A stretch of DNA of 64,000 nucleotides, taken from contig NZ_CAMLFE010000004.1 in assembly GCF_946479275.1 (NCBI RefSeq), positions 310,001-374,000 on the forward strand, in the 5' to 3' direction. The notes under the pieces were generated by a model that saw only the letters and a program-made list of their open reading frames with translations, searched no databases and had not been told where the DNA came from. The position numbers and the translations under genes are program-made. This DNA comes from an uncultured Bartonella sp. Its GTDB lineage: Bacteria > Pseudomonadota > Alphaproteobacteria > Rhizobiales > Rhizobiaceae. Positions within the stretch are counted from its first letter, which is position 1, and every line of letters starts with the position of its first letter. Of the stretch, positions 37,350 to 46,751 are shown piece after piece.

Positions 37350-40300
37350 ATGAATATAGAGATTTCGCGTCGCGCCTTTTTAAAGGGTGCTGGTGCGGGT
37401 GTCGGCGCAACAGCATTGGGTGCGCTCGGTTTTAGTGAGGCTGAAGCAACAGTTGTTTCGGCTATAAAACCTTTCAGGTTAGCTTCAACAACCCAGACCC
37501 GACAGACCTGTACTTATTGTTCGGTTGCTTGTGGCATTATCCTTTATTCGAAAGGATCAATGAAAGACGGCACTGCGAAAGTTATCCACGTTGAAGGGGA
37601 TGTTGACCACCCGACCAATCATGGTACTCTGTGCCCGAAAGGTGCAGCCCTTCTTGATACAATCCATTCAAAAAACCGTTTGACAAAACCGAAGGTTCGT
37701 CGCCCCGGTTCCGACCACTTTGAAGAAATCACATGGGACGAGGCACTTGATAAAATTGCCCGCTACATGAAAGATGACCGCGACGCCAATTTTGTCCAGA
37801 AAAACGAAAAAGGCCAGACAGTCAATCGCTGGTTAACAACAGGATTTCTTGCAGCCTCTGCAGCGACAAACGAAACCGCATTTGCGACTTATAAGGTCGT
37901 ACGTTCATGCGGTATGTTGGCATTCGATAACCAAGCACGCGTTTGACACGGCCCCACGGTGTCCAGTCTGGGCCCAACATTTGGTCGTGGCGCGATGACA
38001 AATCCATGGACGGATATCCGGTCAACGGATCTCGTCATTATCATGGGTGGTAATGCTGCCGAAGCACATCCTTGTGGCTTCAAATGGGTTACTTATGCAA
38101 AAGAGCATCGCGGTGCAAAGCTGATCGTCGTTGATCCGCGCTTTACCCGTTCGGCTTCGGTTGCCGATTTTTATGCACCGATCCGTCAGGGAACCGATAT
38201 TGCCTTTTTGTCCGGTGTCATTAACTACTGCATAACGCATGACAAAGTTCAGTATGAATATGTCAAACATTTCACCAATGCCGGTTTGATCGTCAATGAA
38301 GGTTTCGGTTTCAAGGATGGTCTGTTTACCGGATATGATGAAGCCAAACGTGATTATGACCGCTCGACCTGGTCCTATGAAATGGACGAGAACGGTTATG
38401 CCAAGATTGACGAGACTTTGACGCATCCGCGTTGTGTCTGGCAGCTTCTTAAAAAACATGTTTCGGTTTACACGCCTGAAATGGTTGAAAGAATTTGCGG
38501 CACTCCAAAGGATAAGTTCCTCAAAATCTGCGAGATGATTGCAGAATGTTCGAGCCCGACAAAGGCGATGACATCCATGTATGCTCTCGGTTGGACACAA
38601 CACTCCAAGGGTGCGCAGAACATTCGCACAATGTGCATGTTGCAGCTTATTCTCGGTGATATCGGTGTACGTGGTGGCGGTGTGAATGCACTGCGTGGCC
38701 ACTCCAATATTCAAGGCCTTACAGATGTCGGACTGATGTCCAACCTCATTCCGGGCTATATGAATATTCCGATGGAAAACGAGACAAATCTCAAGACTTA
38801 TCTCTCGAAACGCAAGTTCACGCCAACGCGACCGAATCAGGTCAGCTACTGGCAGAATTATGATAAGTTTTTCATCTCGTTCATGAAGGCAATGTGGGGC
38901 AAAGCCGCAACAAAAGAAAACGACTTCGCCTATGATTATCTGCCGAAGCTTGATATCGCCAATTACGATATTCTTAAAGCTGTCGACATGATGGATCATA
39001 ACCAGATGAACGGCTATTTCTGCCAAGGGTTCAATCCTGTTCTTGCTTTCCCGAACCGTAAAAAGGTCGAGCGTGGCTTGAGCAAGTTGAAATTCCTTGT
39101 CGTGATGGATCCGTTGGAAACAGAGACGGCACGGTTCTGGGAAAACCACGGTGATTTCAATGATGTCAATACATCCGAAATCAAAACGGAAGTTTTCCAA
39201 TTGCCGACAAGCTGCTTTGCCGAAGATGAAGGAGCTGTTGTCAATTCGGGTCGCTGGTTGCAGTGGCACTGGGCAGGGCAAAATCCGCCGGGTGACGCAA
39301 AGCACGACACGTGGATTATGGCGCAACTTTGGCTAAGGCTGAAGAAGCTTTATGAAAAAGAAGGCGGTGTGTTCCCCGATCCTATCGTCAATCTTCATTG
39401 GCCGTATAAAGATGCAAACGAACCTCAGCCGGCAGAGCTTGCCAAGGAAATGAACGGTTATGCTGTCGAAGACCTTTATGATCCGAAAGACCCGACCAAG
39501 AAGATCCTTGAAAAAGGCAAACAGGTTCCAGGCTTTGCTTCGTTGAAAGCCGACGGAAGCACTGCTTCGGGCTGCTGGATTTATTCAGGCAGCTTTACTG
39601 AAGACGGAAACATGATGGCACGGCGTGATAACACCGACTATGATGGTGCCGGACTTTATCCGAAGTGGACATTCGCATGGCCTGCAAACCGCCGCATTCT
39701 TTATAATCGCGCATCAGCCGATTTTGACGGTAAGGCCTGGGATCCGGAGCGTAAGGTTATCGAATGGAATGGCGAGAAATGGACGGGATTTGATGTTCCG
39801 GATATTCCGCCGGCATCCGATCCACACGCTGTCGGTCCGTTTATCATGAATGCGGAAGGCACTGGCCGACTCTTCACGCTTGCCGGACTTCGTGACGGTC
39901 CGTTCCCGGTTCACTACGAACCGTTCGAATCGCCGATCGTCAACCCGATTGCTCCGAATATCCGCGGTAATCCGGCTGCTCGTATCTTTGATGAAGATCT
40001 TGCACAATTGGGAACAAGTGACGAATTCCCATATGCAGCAACGTCATATCGCTTGACCGAGCACTTCCACTATTGGACGAAGAACAACCGGATCAATGCT
40101 GCTTTGCAGCCGCAATTCTTTGTCGAGATTTCGGAAGAACTGGCTGCTGAAAAAGGCGTTGTAAAAGGTGATTGGGTCAGAGTCTGGAACAAACGCGGGC
40201 AGGTTTTTGCCAAAGCATTGGTTACCAAACGTATCCGTCCGATCATTTGTGATGGAAAGCCTGTTCATGTCATTGGCATTCCACTGCATTGGGGCTTTAT

Positions 40301-40448
40301 CGGTGAGGCGAAGAAAGGTTTTGGGCCTAACTCGCTCACACCATTTGTTGGCGATGCCAATTCCCAGACGCCTGAATTCAAGGCATTTCTGGTGAATATG
40401 GAAAAATCGAAGGCACCGGTCGATGAGAATGGAAAGGCGGAACAATGA
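37350..40448 (+). CDS. fdhA: Formate dehydrogenase alpha subunit, selenoprotein (Sec at UGA 37944-37946)
   Basis: Read through the in-frame TGA, this is one 1032-residue protein of the FdnG/FdoG type. It starts with a twin-arginine signal ([14 protein letters not shown]). A [4Fe-4S] site follows (CTYCSVACG...CPKGAA) and then the residue stretch [21 protein letters not shown], with Sec at position 199 (196 in E. coli FdnG). Two bis-MGD molybdenum domains follow. AAGAGG precedes the ATG at 37350. It oxidises formate on the periplasmic side. fdhB overlaps its stop by 4 nt. Ordinary callers give two pieces, 37314-37946 and 37959-40448. Confidence 0.95.
37944..37978 (+). promoter_or_regulatory. 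UGA(Sec) codon and SECIS-like hairpin within fdhA
   Basis: The UGA at 37944-37946 is followed after 11 nt by a stem: G58-G59 with C74-C75, a bulged U at 37960, then GUCC (37961-37964) with GGGC (37970-37973, one U-G pair), and a 5-nt loop AGUCU (37965-37969). E. coli fdhF has the same 11-nt spacing, a bulged U at the same place and a GU in the loop, the features bound by SelB. Confidence 0.85.
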
Positions 40449-41389
40449 TTAATATCAATCCTCCAACCCAGGACAAAATCGAACCGCAGATTGGTCCGGA
40501 TGATTACATCCGGATTTCTGCCTCGCCAGCACCGAAGCCCAAGCGCAAATTGGAAGAAATCGCCAAGCTCATTGATGTTTCACGCTGCATCGGTTGCAAA
40601 GCTTGCCAGTCTGCCTGTTCGGAATGGAACGAATTGAACCCCGAAATTGGTGACAATGTCGGTGTTTATGATAATCCGAGGGATCTTTCTCCGGACGCTT
40701 TTACAATCATGCGGTTTACGGAATGGGTTAATCCCGAGACCGATACACTTGAATGGCTTATCCGCAAGGATGGCTGCATGCATTGTTCGGAACCGGGATG
40801 TCTTGCTGCTTGCCCGTCACCCGGTGCGATTGTGCAATATTCAAACGGTATTGTGGATTTTATTCATGATAAATGCATCGGTTGCGGTTATTGCATAAAA
40901 GGCTGTCCGTTCAATATTCCTCGGGTTTCGCAAGTAACCCACAGAGCCTATAAATGCACTTTGTGCTCTGACCGTGTCGCTGTCGGGCAAAAGCCTGCTT
41001 GTGCGAAAACCTGCCCGACCGAAGCGATTATGTTCGGGACAAAGGCCGAGCTTAAAGAGCACGCCAAGGAGCGCATTGCCGATCTGAAAGCCCGCGGTTA
41101 CAAGAACGCCGGTCTCTATGACCCACAAGGCGTTGGCGGAACGCACGTCATGTATGTTCTTCACCATGCCGATCAACCAAGCATTTATGCAAACCTGCCG
41201 GAAGACCCGCATATTTCGCCGGTTGTGAAAACGTGGAAGGGCATTTCCAAATATTTCGGGCTTGGTGCTATCGCTGCTGCTATCCTCGGGGCCGCTGCAC
41301 ATGGTATCTTTATCGGACGTACAAGAGTAACCAAGCACGACGAAGAACGTGCCGAGAAAACCTTGAAGGATATCGACCATGACTCATAA
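40445..41389 (+). CDS. fdhB: Formate dehydrogenase beta (iron-sulfur) subunit
   Basis: A 314-residue protein with four ferredoxin-type cysteine clusters: [16 protein letters not shown] (~residue 50), [17 protein letters not shown] (~112), [16 protein letters not shown] (~145) and CTLCSDR...[10 protein letters not shown] (~175). These carry four [4Fe-4S] centres. A C-terminal hydrophobic helix ([18 protein letters not shown], ~273-290) anchors it in the membrane, as in FdnH/FdoH. It passes electrons from FdhA to the cytochrome subunit. It overlaps both neighbours (4 nt with fdhA, 11 nt with fdhC). Confidence 0.95.
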   Translation: MININPPTQDKIEPQIGPDDYIRISASPAPKPKRKLEEIAKLIDVSRCIGCKACQSACSEWNELNPEIGDNVGVYDNPRDLSPDAFTIMRFTEWVNPETDTLEWLIRKDGCMHCSEPGCLAACPSPGAIVQYSNGIVDFIHDKCIGCGYCIKGCPFNIPRVSQVTHRAYKCTLCSDRVAVGQKPACAKTCPTEAIMFGTKAELKEHAKERIADLKARGYKNAGLYDPQGVGGTHVMYVLHHADQPSIYANLPEDPHISPVVKTWKGISKYFGLGAIAAAILGAAAHGIFIGRTRVTKHDEERAEKTLKDIDHDS

Positions 41390-42059
41390 GCTTTATGAAA
41401 AATACGATTATGTCCATAAAGGTGACCCGATTATAGTCGACCGCTATACAAAAGGCGCACGCATCAACCACTGGATTGGTGCCATTTCTATGATTCTTTT
41501 GGCATTTACCGGTCTGATGATGTATTGGCCGCCGCTTTTCCCGCTTGCAAATCTTATTGGAGGCGGGCAGGTGGTGCGCACCATTCACCCTTATATCGGT
41601 GTTGTCATGGTTATCAGTTTTGCCGGACTTTTCTTCCGCTTCTGGCGCCTCAATATCTGGGAAAATTCCGATTTGAAATGGATTGTCGATATCAAGGATG
41701 TCCTTGAAGGCGATGAAGAAAGACTGCCGATGATCGGAAAATATAATTTTGGTCAAAAATGTATTTTCTGGTCGATGTCTATAGGGCTCATTATCCTCAT
41801 TGTGAGCGGCTTTATGGTTTGGCAGGCTTATTTTGCACCTTTTGTTCCTATTGAATGGCAACGTTATGCATTGCTCACCCATTCACTGGTTGCCGCATGC
41901 ATTATCGCAGTATGGATTTTCCATGTTTATGCAGGCTATTGGGTTGCCGGTTCAATCGGTGCAATGATAAAGGGCAAAATTTCGGGCGGCTTTGCATGGG
42001 CTCACCACCGCAAATGGTATATTGCGCTTTTGCGTGCAAACCGCATTAAAGACCGCTAA
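41379..42059 (+). CDS. fdhC: Formate dehydrogenase gamma subunit, cytochrome b556
   Basis: A 226-residue, four-helix membrane protein. [24 protein letters not shown] (first helix with haem histidine), [50 protein letters not shown] and [25 protein letters not shown] supply histidines for two b haems, as in FdnI/FdoI. It delivers electrons to quinone. The start overlaps fdhB by 11 nt. A terminator follows, closing the fdhABC operon. No fdhD or molybdenum cofactor genes lie in the window. Confidence 0.93.
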   Translation: MTHKLYEKYDYVHKGDPIIVDRYTKGARINHWIGAISMILLAFTGLMMYWPPLFPLANLIGGGQVVRTIHPYIGVVMVISFAGLFFRFWRLNIWENSDLKWIVDIKDVLEGDEERLPMIGKYNFGQKCIFWSMSIGLIILIVSGFMVWQAYFAPFVPIEWQRYALLTHSLVAACIIAVWIFHVYAGYWVAGSIGAMIKGKISGGFAWAHHRKWYIALLRANRIKDR

Positions 42060-42086
42060 GCTTTATTTTAAGGCTTCAATGAATTT

Positions 42087-42127
42087 AACCGCAGTGTTTG
42101 GAAAAAACATTGCGGTTTTATTTTTTT
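42087..42127 (+). terminator. Terminator of fdhABC
   Basis: AACCGCA / TGCGGTT arms (42087 and about 42110), with inner complementary TGTTT/AAACA, followed by TTATTTTTTT. Confidence 0.75.
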
Positions 42128-42272
42128 GCGTTGTTTTCCGTTGATAACGCAAACGCAATATCGGCAAAGATAAAAGCGTTATCACAAGGCTGCTCATGAG
42201 CTAAATCGAATCAGCCGATTGCACCTTTCTTCACAATTAGTACCTTAAAAAATCTTGATGGATTTTGATTCT

Positions 42273-42743
42273 CTAGTTGTGTCCGGTCGAGCCGAACCCT
42301 TTTGTGCCACGAATCGTTTCGGAAAGGGTTGTAGTTTCCACTATGGCAATTTGAGGCGCCGGAGAAATGACAGTTTGCGCGATCCGCATACCACGGGTAA
42401 TTGTGAATGGTTCTTGACCGAGGTTGATGAGTAAAACTTTTATTTCTCCGCGATAATCACTGTCTATTGTGCCGGGCGTATTCAAACAGGTAATACCGTT
42501 TTTGAAGGCAAGACCGGAACGCGGGCGAATTTGCGCTTCGTAACCTTCCGGCAACTCGAATATCAAACCGGTAGGGACGAGCGCACGTTCACCGGGAGAA
42601 AGAACGAGTTCTGTTCCCTCTTCCAATGCTGCCCTCAAATCCATTCCGGCCGAGCCAGCAGTTTCATAGGCAGGCAATTTCAGCCCTTCAGAATGAGGGA
42701 GCCGATGGATAGAAAGTGTTACAGGGCAATCTTTATGCGACAT
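42273..42743 (-). CDS. dut: dUTP diphosphatase
   Basis: A 156-residue trimeric dUTPase with all five motifs: [20 protein letters not shown] (PRSGLA), [26 protein letters not shown] and the C-terminal [12 protein letters not shown] arm. It hydrolyses dUTP to dUMP, keeping uracil out of DNA and feeding thymidylate synthesis. Normal length. It faces the fdhABC operon tail to tail. Confidence 0.96.
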   Translation of the reverse strand: MSHKDCPVTLSIHRLPHSEGLKLPAYETAGSAGMDLRAALEEGTELVLSPGERALVPTGLIFELPEGYEAQIRPRSGLAFKNGITCLNTPGTIDSDYRGEIKVLLINLGQEPFTITRGMRIAQTVISPAPQIAIVETTTLSETIRGTKGFGSTGHN

Positions 42744-42829
42744 GAAGAGCCTTCAAAACGAAATAATCATTTTAAATCTTTTTAAAGAGGATGGCCGAAA
42801 GTTACAAGCTACCTTGAAGCCGGTCTTTT

Positions 42830-43816
42830 TCAGGCACTACCAATAAGAATACCGGTAGCAAAAACCAGTGCCCCACCAACCACCACCTGCAATGCCGCAC
42901 GCCAGAATGGTGTTTCCATGAACTTGTTCTGAATCCATGCAATCGCCCACAATTCGAAAAACACAACCGCAAATGCGATGGCAATCGCAATATGGAAATC
43001 GGGAATGAGAAACGGCAGAGCATGCCCCAAGCCACCCAGAGACGTCATAACGCCATTGGCAACGCCGCGTTTGATTGGTGAACCGCGGCCGGATAGTTTT
43101 CCGTCATCATGGGCAGCTTCTGTAAAGCCCATTGATATGCCTGCGCCGAGCGAAGCCGATAAACCGACGAGAAAGGTCTGTCTTGTGTCACCGGTCGCAA
43201 ATGCTGCTGCAAAAATTGGCGCAAGAGTCGAAACAGAGCCATCCATCAAACCGGCGAGACCAGGCTGGATCCATGTGAGAAGTGTTTGCTTACGTTCTTT
43301 CGCCCGTTCCTGATCTGCAACAGATTTCGGCGTGTATTTTTTTTCAAGCTCGATAGCCACATCTTCATGGTGTTTTTCTTCAAGAGCAAGATCGCCCAAG
43401 AGTTTGCGGATTTCTGCATCCTTGGCATGGTCTGCAGCCTGTTCATAAAAGCGCGCCGATTGATCTTCCATTTGCGCAACCGAATCACGCACTTTATCGA
43501 TTCCGAGCGGGCGAACTAACCAATCCGGTTTACGATCATAAAAGCCGCTGACATGTTCACGCCGGATAAGCGGAATCATTTTGCCAAAGCGTTTTTCAAA
43601 AATCTTTATTAACCTATCGCGGTGGCTATGTTCCTCATCGGCCATTTTTTCAAAAATCTTGGCCGTTGCTGGAAACTCGTCACGCAAACCGTCCGCATAG
43701 GTGAGATAGATGCGCTCGTCATCTTCCTCTGAAGAAATGGCAAGAGCAAGGATTTCTTTTTCGCTAAGCGAAGAAAACGGTTTCCGATAGGATGATGCAA
43801 AGAGTTTTGAAAACAT
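42830..43816 (-). CDS. mbfA: Ferritin-like/VIT1 iron exporter MbfA
   Basis: A 328-residue fusion. Residues 1-~165 are a ferritin-like four-helix domain with metal-binding pairs (EEDDERIYLTYAD, MADEEHSHRD, YEQAADHAKDAEIRK, LEEKHHED). Residues ~190-328 form the VIT1/CCC1 membrane transporter domain, beginning GLMDGSVSTLAPIFAAAF. MbfA exports ferrous iron and protects against iron and peroxide stress in Agrobacterium, Bradyrhizobium and Brucella, where Irr represses it when iron is low. An ICE-like palindrome lies 14 bp before the start here. Confidence 0.93.
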   Translation of the reverse strand: MFSKLFASSYRKPFSSLSEKEILALAISSEEDDERIYLTYADGLRDEFPATAKIFEKMADEEHSHRDRLIKIFEKRFGKMIPLIRREHVSGFYDRKPDWLVRPLGIDKVRDSVAQMEDQSARFYEQAADHAKDAEIRKLLGDLALEEKHHEDVAIELEKKYTPKSVADQERAKERKQTLLTWIQPGLAGLMDGSVSTLAPIFAAAFATGDTRQTFLVGLSASLGAGISMGFTEAAHDDGKLSGRGSPIKRGVANGVMTSLGGLGHALPFLIPDFHIAIAIAFAVVFFELWAIAWIQNKFMETPFWRAALQVVVGGALVFATGILIGSA

Positions 43817-43829
43817 TGGAGACCTATAA

Positions 43830-43846
43830 ATTAGAACTATTCTAAA
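43830..43846 (-). promoter_or_regulatory. ICE box, candidate Irr operator of mbfA
   Basis: TTAGAA-CTA-TTCTAA (43831-43845) is a perfect 6-bp inverted repeat with a 3-nt spacer and matches the iron control element recognised by Irr in Rhizobiales. It lies 14 bp upstream of the mbfA ATG. At that position a bound repressor would block transcription. Confidence 0.75.
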
Positions 43847-44593
43847 TTAGTTGAGTTGGAAGGAAATTCAATCGGAAAATATTTCATGCACTTGATTGTG
43901 AATGGACCAATTTTCGTAAAACTGACCGTTCAGATCGTTTGCAACGAAAATTTACGACAATGAGATCAGGTTTTAAGCCTGAAGAAACCGGTTATTCACG
44001 GCAACCGGTTATGTATAAGCTCCCGTTGATTAACAATGCCGTATTTTTTTGTAGCCCGTTTATGTATCTTGAGCAAAGTATTGCTAAACGCTGTTCCCAT
44101 TCATTAATTTCCGATTTTTCGACCCAAAATTTAGCCCGTTCGGTTGTTACAAAAATAGCAATGAATGTCATCCTTTGATTTTCAAAAAAGAAAAATTAAA
44201 TCGTTGTTTTTCCGGTGTAAACATAAAGCTCGCACCGTGTTTTTCGGAAAGAATGGTCATAGGGAAAATGTGTTTTCCAAACAATCATGTTGAAATTTGT
44301 TTTTTAACTTACGATCGGTTTTTATGTTTGCCTGAACGAAACAGGCTTTATTGAACATAGTGAATTGAACATGGTGATATTGATTTATCAGCTTCTTATT
44401 TTTGGTGATTTTTCACCACCGGAAACAAATTGACCCGAACGGTTTTACGAATTGTCACAATCAATAGTCGACGCGACAGGACGATAAAATTTATATGAAA
44501 AATGGTTTTATCAGAAGCAGATAAAAACTATAATTTGCCGCTATAAAAATCGTTGTTTGAGAACACCGGATATTTGCTTTTCAGGAAAATCAC
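43847..44593. other. Long AT-rich intergenic region between mbfA and the lysozyme gene
   Basis: About 750 bp with no supported gene. A 79-codon frame (43939-44178) has no ribosome site or recognisable sequence. A direct repeat of ACCGGTTAT occurs near 43989 and 44005. Otherwise I see nothing. Confidence 0.4.
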
Positions 44594-45298
44594 ATGAGCA
44601 AGCGCATTGCTGTTTTTTTGATTTTTGTCTCGGCATTGATTGCTGTTTTATATTTTTTCTTGGCGCGTTTATCACTTGATAACTATCCGGTTCTCGGGAT
44701 TGATGTATCTCATCATCAAGGCGAAATTGATTGGCAAAAAATAAAAAGCCAGAATATCAGTTTTGCCTATATCAAAGCGACAGAAGGCGGTGATTTCAAG
44801 GATCCTGAATTCAAGCAAAACTGGGATCTTGCATTAGCGGCCGGTTTGAGGGTTGGTGCTTATCATTTTTTCCGGCCTGAAACAGACGGTGTATTACAGG
44901 CAGAAAACTTTATCAGTTCGGTGCCCAAATATAAAAACATGTTACCTCCGGCAATAGATGTCGAAATCGATCAAACGAAAAGCCCTGAACGACAAGTCAT
45001 TTTACAAAGACTTGGCAATCTTCTTCAACATGTCGAAAGCTATTATGGTTCAAAGCCGATTATTTATACAGATGAAGACAACTATAAAAATTACATAGCC
45101 GGACAGTTTTCCGGTTACCTGTTGTGGTATCGTTCGATTTTTAACCGACCCGATTTGCCGGACGAACACCAATGGGCCTTCTGGCAATATAATCCGGAGG
45201 GCCGTCTTCAAGGATATAGGGGCCAAGAATATTTTATCGACCTTGATATCTTCAATGGTACGAGGGATTTGTTTGAAACGTTCCCGACCGGCTGGTAA
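44594..45298 (+). CDS. GH25 family lysozyme, membrane-anchored or exported
   Basis: A 234-residue protein. The N-terminal hydrophobic segment (residues ~4-25) is an anchor or signal peptide. The GH25 muramidase barrel starts at LGIDVSHHQGEIDWQKIK and continues with FAYIKATEGGDFKDPEF, GAYHFFRP, PPAIDVEID (catalytic Asp-Glu pair) and QWAFWQYNPEG. The family cleaves the MurNAc-GlcNAc bond of peptidoglycan. A chromosomal GH25 enzyme is common in Rhizobiales, so it need not be phage-derived; no phage gene is near. Confidence 0.88.
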   Translation: MSKRIAVFLIFVSALIAVLYFFLARLSLDNYPVLGIDVSHHQGEIDWQKIKSQNISFAYIKATEGGDFKDPEFKQNWDLALAAGLRVGAYHFFRPETDGVLQAENFISSVPKYKNMLPPAIDVEIDQTKSPERQVILQRLGNLLQHVESYYGSKPIIYTDEDNYKNYIAGQFSGYLLWYRSIFNRPDLPDEHQWAFWQYNPEGRLQGYRGQEYFIDLDIFNGTRDLFETFPTGW

Positions 45299-45302
45299 CG
45301 TG

Positions 45303-45794
45303 TCAGAGAATCCGTTGCATTAATACAAGATTGAGCCACTGTCCGGCTTTTGTACCAACTTCCGGCATGTGTCCGGTGATTGTAAAACCAAAGGCTTTAT
45401 GGATGGCAATGGATGCCTTGTTTCCGGCTTCAATACCGGCAACAAGCACATGGATATGGTTTTGTTCCGCATGGGCAATCAAAGCGCCAAGCAGTTTTTT
45501 GCCAATGCCTTTGCCTCGTTCGGTTTTTTCAATATAAATGGATATTTCAGCAGAATAACGATATCCCTCGAATGGTCTGAACGGGCCATAGCTCGCATAT
45601 CCCACTGTCTTGCCGTTATCTTCTGCAACAAGAACGGGATATCCGGCGGCATTTCTTGTTTTTAGCCATTCCCTGCGGTTATCAAGATCGACAGTTTTCT
45701 CGTTCCAGATAGCGAGGGTATTCTTTACCGCATCGTTATAAATATCTTTGATGGCTTCAAGATCACGTTCTTCTGCCGGTCTGATAGTAATCAT
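45303..45794 (-). CDS. GNAT family N-acetyltransferase (phosphinothricin acetyltransferase-like)
   Basis: A 163-residue GNAT enzyme. It opens ITIRPAEERDLEAIKDIYNDAV and has the acetyl-CoA loop ERGKGIGKKLLGALI and the segment VAGIEAGNKASIAIHKAFGF, typical of the PAT/Bar branch. Members acetylate small amines, methionine sulfoximine/sulfone or phosphinothricin; the natural substrate here is unknown. It is convergent with the lysozyme gene, 4 bp apart. Confidence 0.85.
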   Translation of the reverse strand: MITIRPAEERDLEAIKDIYNDAVKNTLAIWNEKTVDLDNRREWLKTRNAAGYPVLVAEDNGKTVGYASYGPFRPFEGYRYSAEISIYIEKTERGKGIGKKLLGALIAHAEQNHIHVLVAGIEAGNKASIAIHKAFGFTITGHMPEVGTKAGQWLNLVLMQRIL

Positions 45795-45875
45795 TTTTAA
45801 AATCCAACGAATATTATGATTTCAAACCCTAATCGCTTTTTAAAAGCGTGGGAAGAGGGGGAATCGTTGCAACGA

Positions 45876-46751
45876 CTAAAATTCCGGCAACCGAGATAGG
45901 ATATCTTGAGGCGTTAACCCCTGTTTGCGTAACGAGCGCAAACTTGTATCCTTGTTGGATTTTGATAATTTGTGCCCGTCATCACCAAGAACGAGCGGGT
46001 GATGGTAATAAAGCGGTGGCTCATAGCCAAGAATCGTCTGTAACAACCGATGTAGGGAAGTTGCTTGAAAAAGATCGGCTCCTCTTACGACATGGGTGAT
46101 GTGTTGAAGAGCATCATCAACAACCACTGATAAATGATAACTTGTGGGGATATCTTTGCGCGCGATAATGAAGTCGCCCCAAAGTTCGGGATGAGCAATA
46201 ATTTTCTTTGTTTGATTGCCGTGAAATTCGTACCAGAAAAGATGATTTCTCGCAAAATCGATTGCAAGGTCCATATTGAGCCGCCATGAAAAAGGCCTCC
46301 CCGCAGCAATCATCTCGCGTGCTTTTATCTTTGAAAGCGAACGTTCATCGGTCGGATAAAGTGGCGTGCCATCGGGGTCACGCGGCCAATTTTTCCCCTG
46401 TCGTTCGGCCGTAACAATTTTTTCTTTTACTTCTCCACGCGTCAGAAATGCGGGATAGACAAGGCCAAGTTGTTCAAGTTTAGCAAGTGCTTTTTGATAG
46501 TCTGAAAAATGTTCCGACTGTCGGCGGAAGGGCTTTTGAAAATCAAACCCCAGCCACGAAAGATCTTCAACAATTGCATTTTCGAATTCTGTTTTGCAAC
46601 GAATTGTATCAATGTTTTCCATGCGCAAAACGAGTTCGCCATTGAATTGTGCGGCAATCTTCCTGTTAACGAGCGCAGAATAGGCATGTCCCAGATGCAA
46701 ATATCCATTGGGACTTGGCGCAAAACGTAACCTGATCGATTTAACGTTCAC
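45876..46751 (-). CDS. gluQ: Glutamyl-Q tRNA(Asp) synthetase
   Basis: About 291 residues. It has the class I motifs of a truncated glutamyl-tRNA synthetase: FAPSPNGYLHLGHAYSAL (HIGH variant) and KLSKSNKD (KMSKS variant), without the anticodon-binding domain. It attaches glutamate to queuosine-34 of tRNA-Asp. The start is taken as the GTG at 46751, with AGGA six bases upstream, overlapping the dsbB-like stop; an ATG at 46784 is an alternative. The usual zinc cysteines are missing (VYPAFLTRGEV). Confidence 0.88.
   Translation of the reverse strand: MNVKSIRLRFAPSPNGYLHLGHAYSALVNRKIAAQFNGELVLRMENIDTIRCKTEFENAIVEDLSWLGFDFQKPFRRQSEHFSDYQKALAKLEQLGLVYPAFLTRGEVKEKIVTAERQGKNWPRDPDGTPLYPTDERSLSKIKAREMIAAGRPFSWRLNMDLAIDFARNHLFWYEFHGNQTKKIIAHPELWGDFIIARKDIPTSYHLSVVVDDALQHITHVVRGADLFQATSLHRLLQTILGYEPPLYYHHPLVLGDDGHKLSKSNKDTSLRSLRKQGLTPQDILSRLPEF

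Noticed and set aside
37944..37946. fdhA as a nonsense-mutated pseudogene
   Set aside because: The UGA is exactly at the conserved Sec position, a SECIS-like hairpin follows, and selA, selB, selC and selD are all intact nearby.
38022..39326. A 434-codon open frame on the minus strand within fdhA
   Set aside because: It lies opposite the conserved molybdopterin domains of fdhA, has no recognisable motifs and its composition is what codon bias of the sense gene produces.
43939..44178. 79-codon frame in the mbfA-lysozyme gap
   Set aside because: No ribosome site, rare-residue composition and no family resemblance.
44594..45298. GH25 lysozyme as evidence of a prophage
   Set aside because: No holin, integrase or structural phage gene lies adjacent, and chromosomal GH25 genes are common in the order. 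The holin-like protein at 26089 pairs with DUF883, not with a phage.
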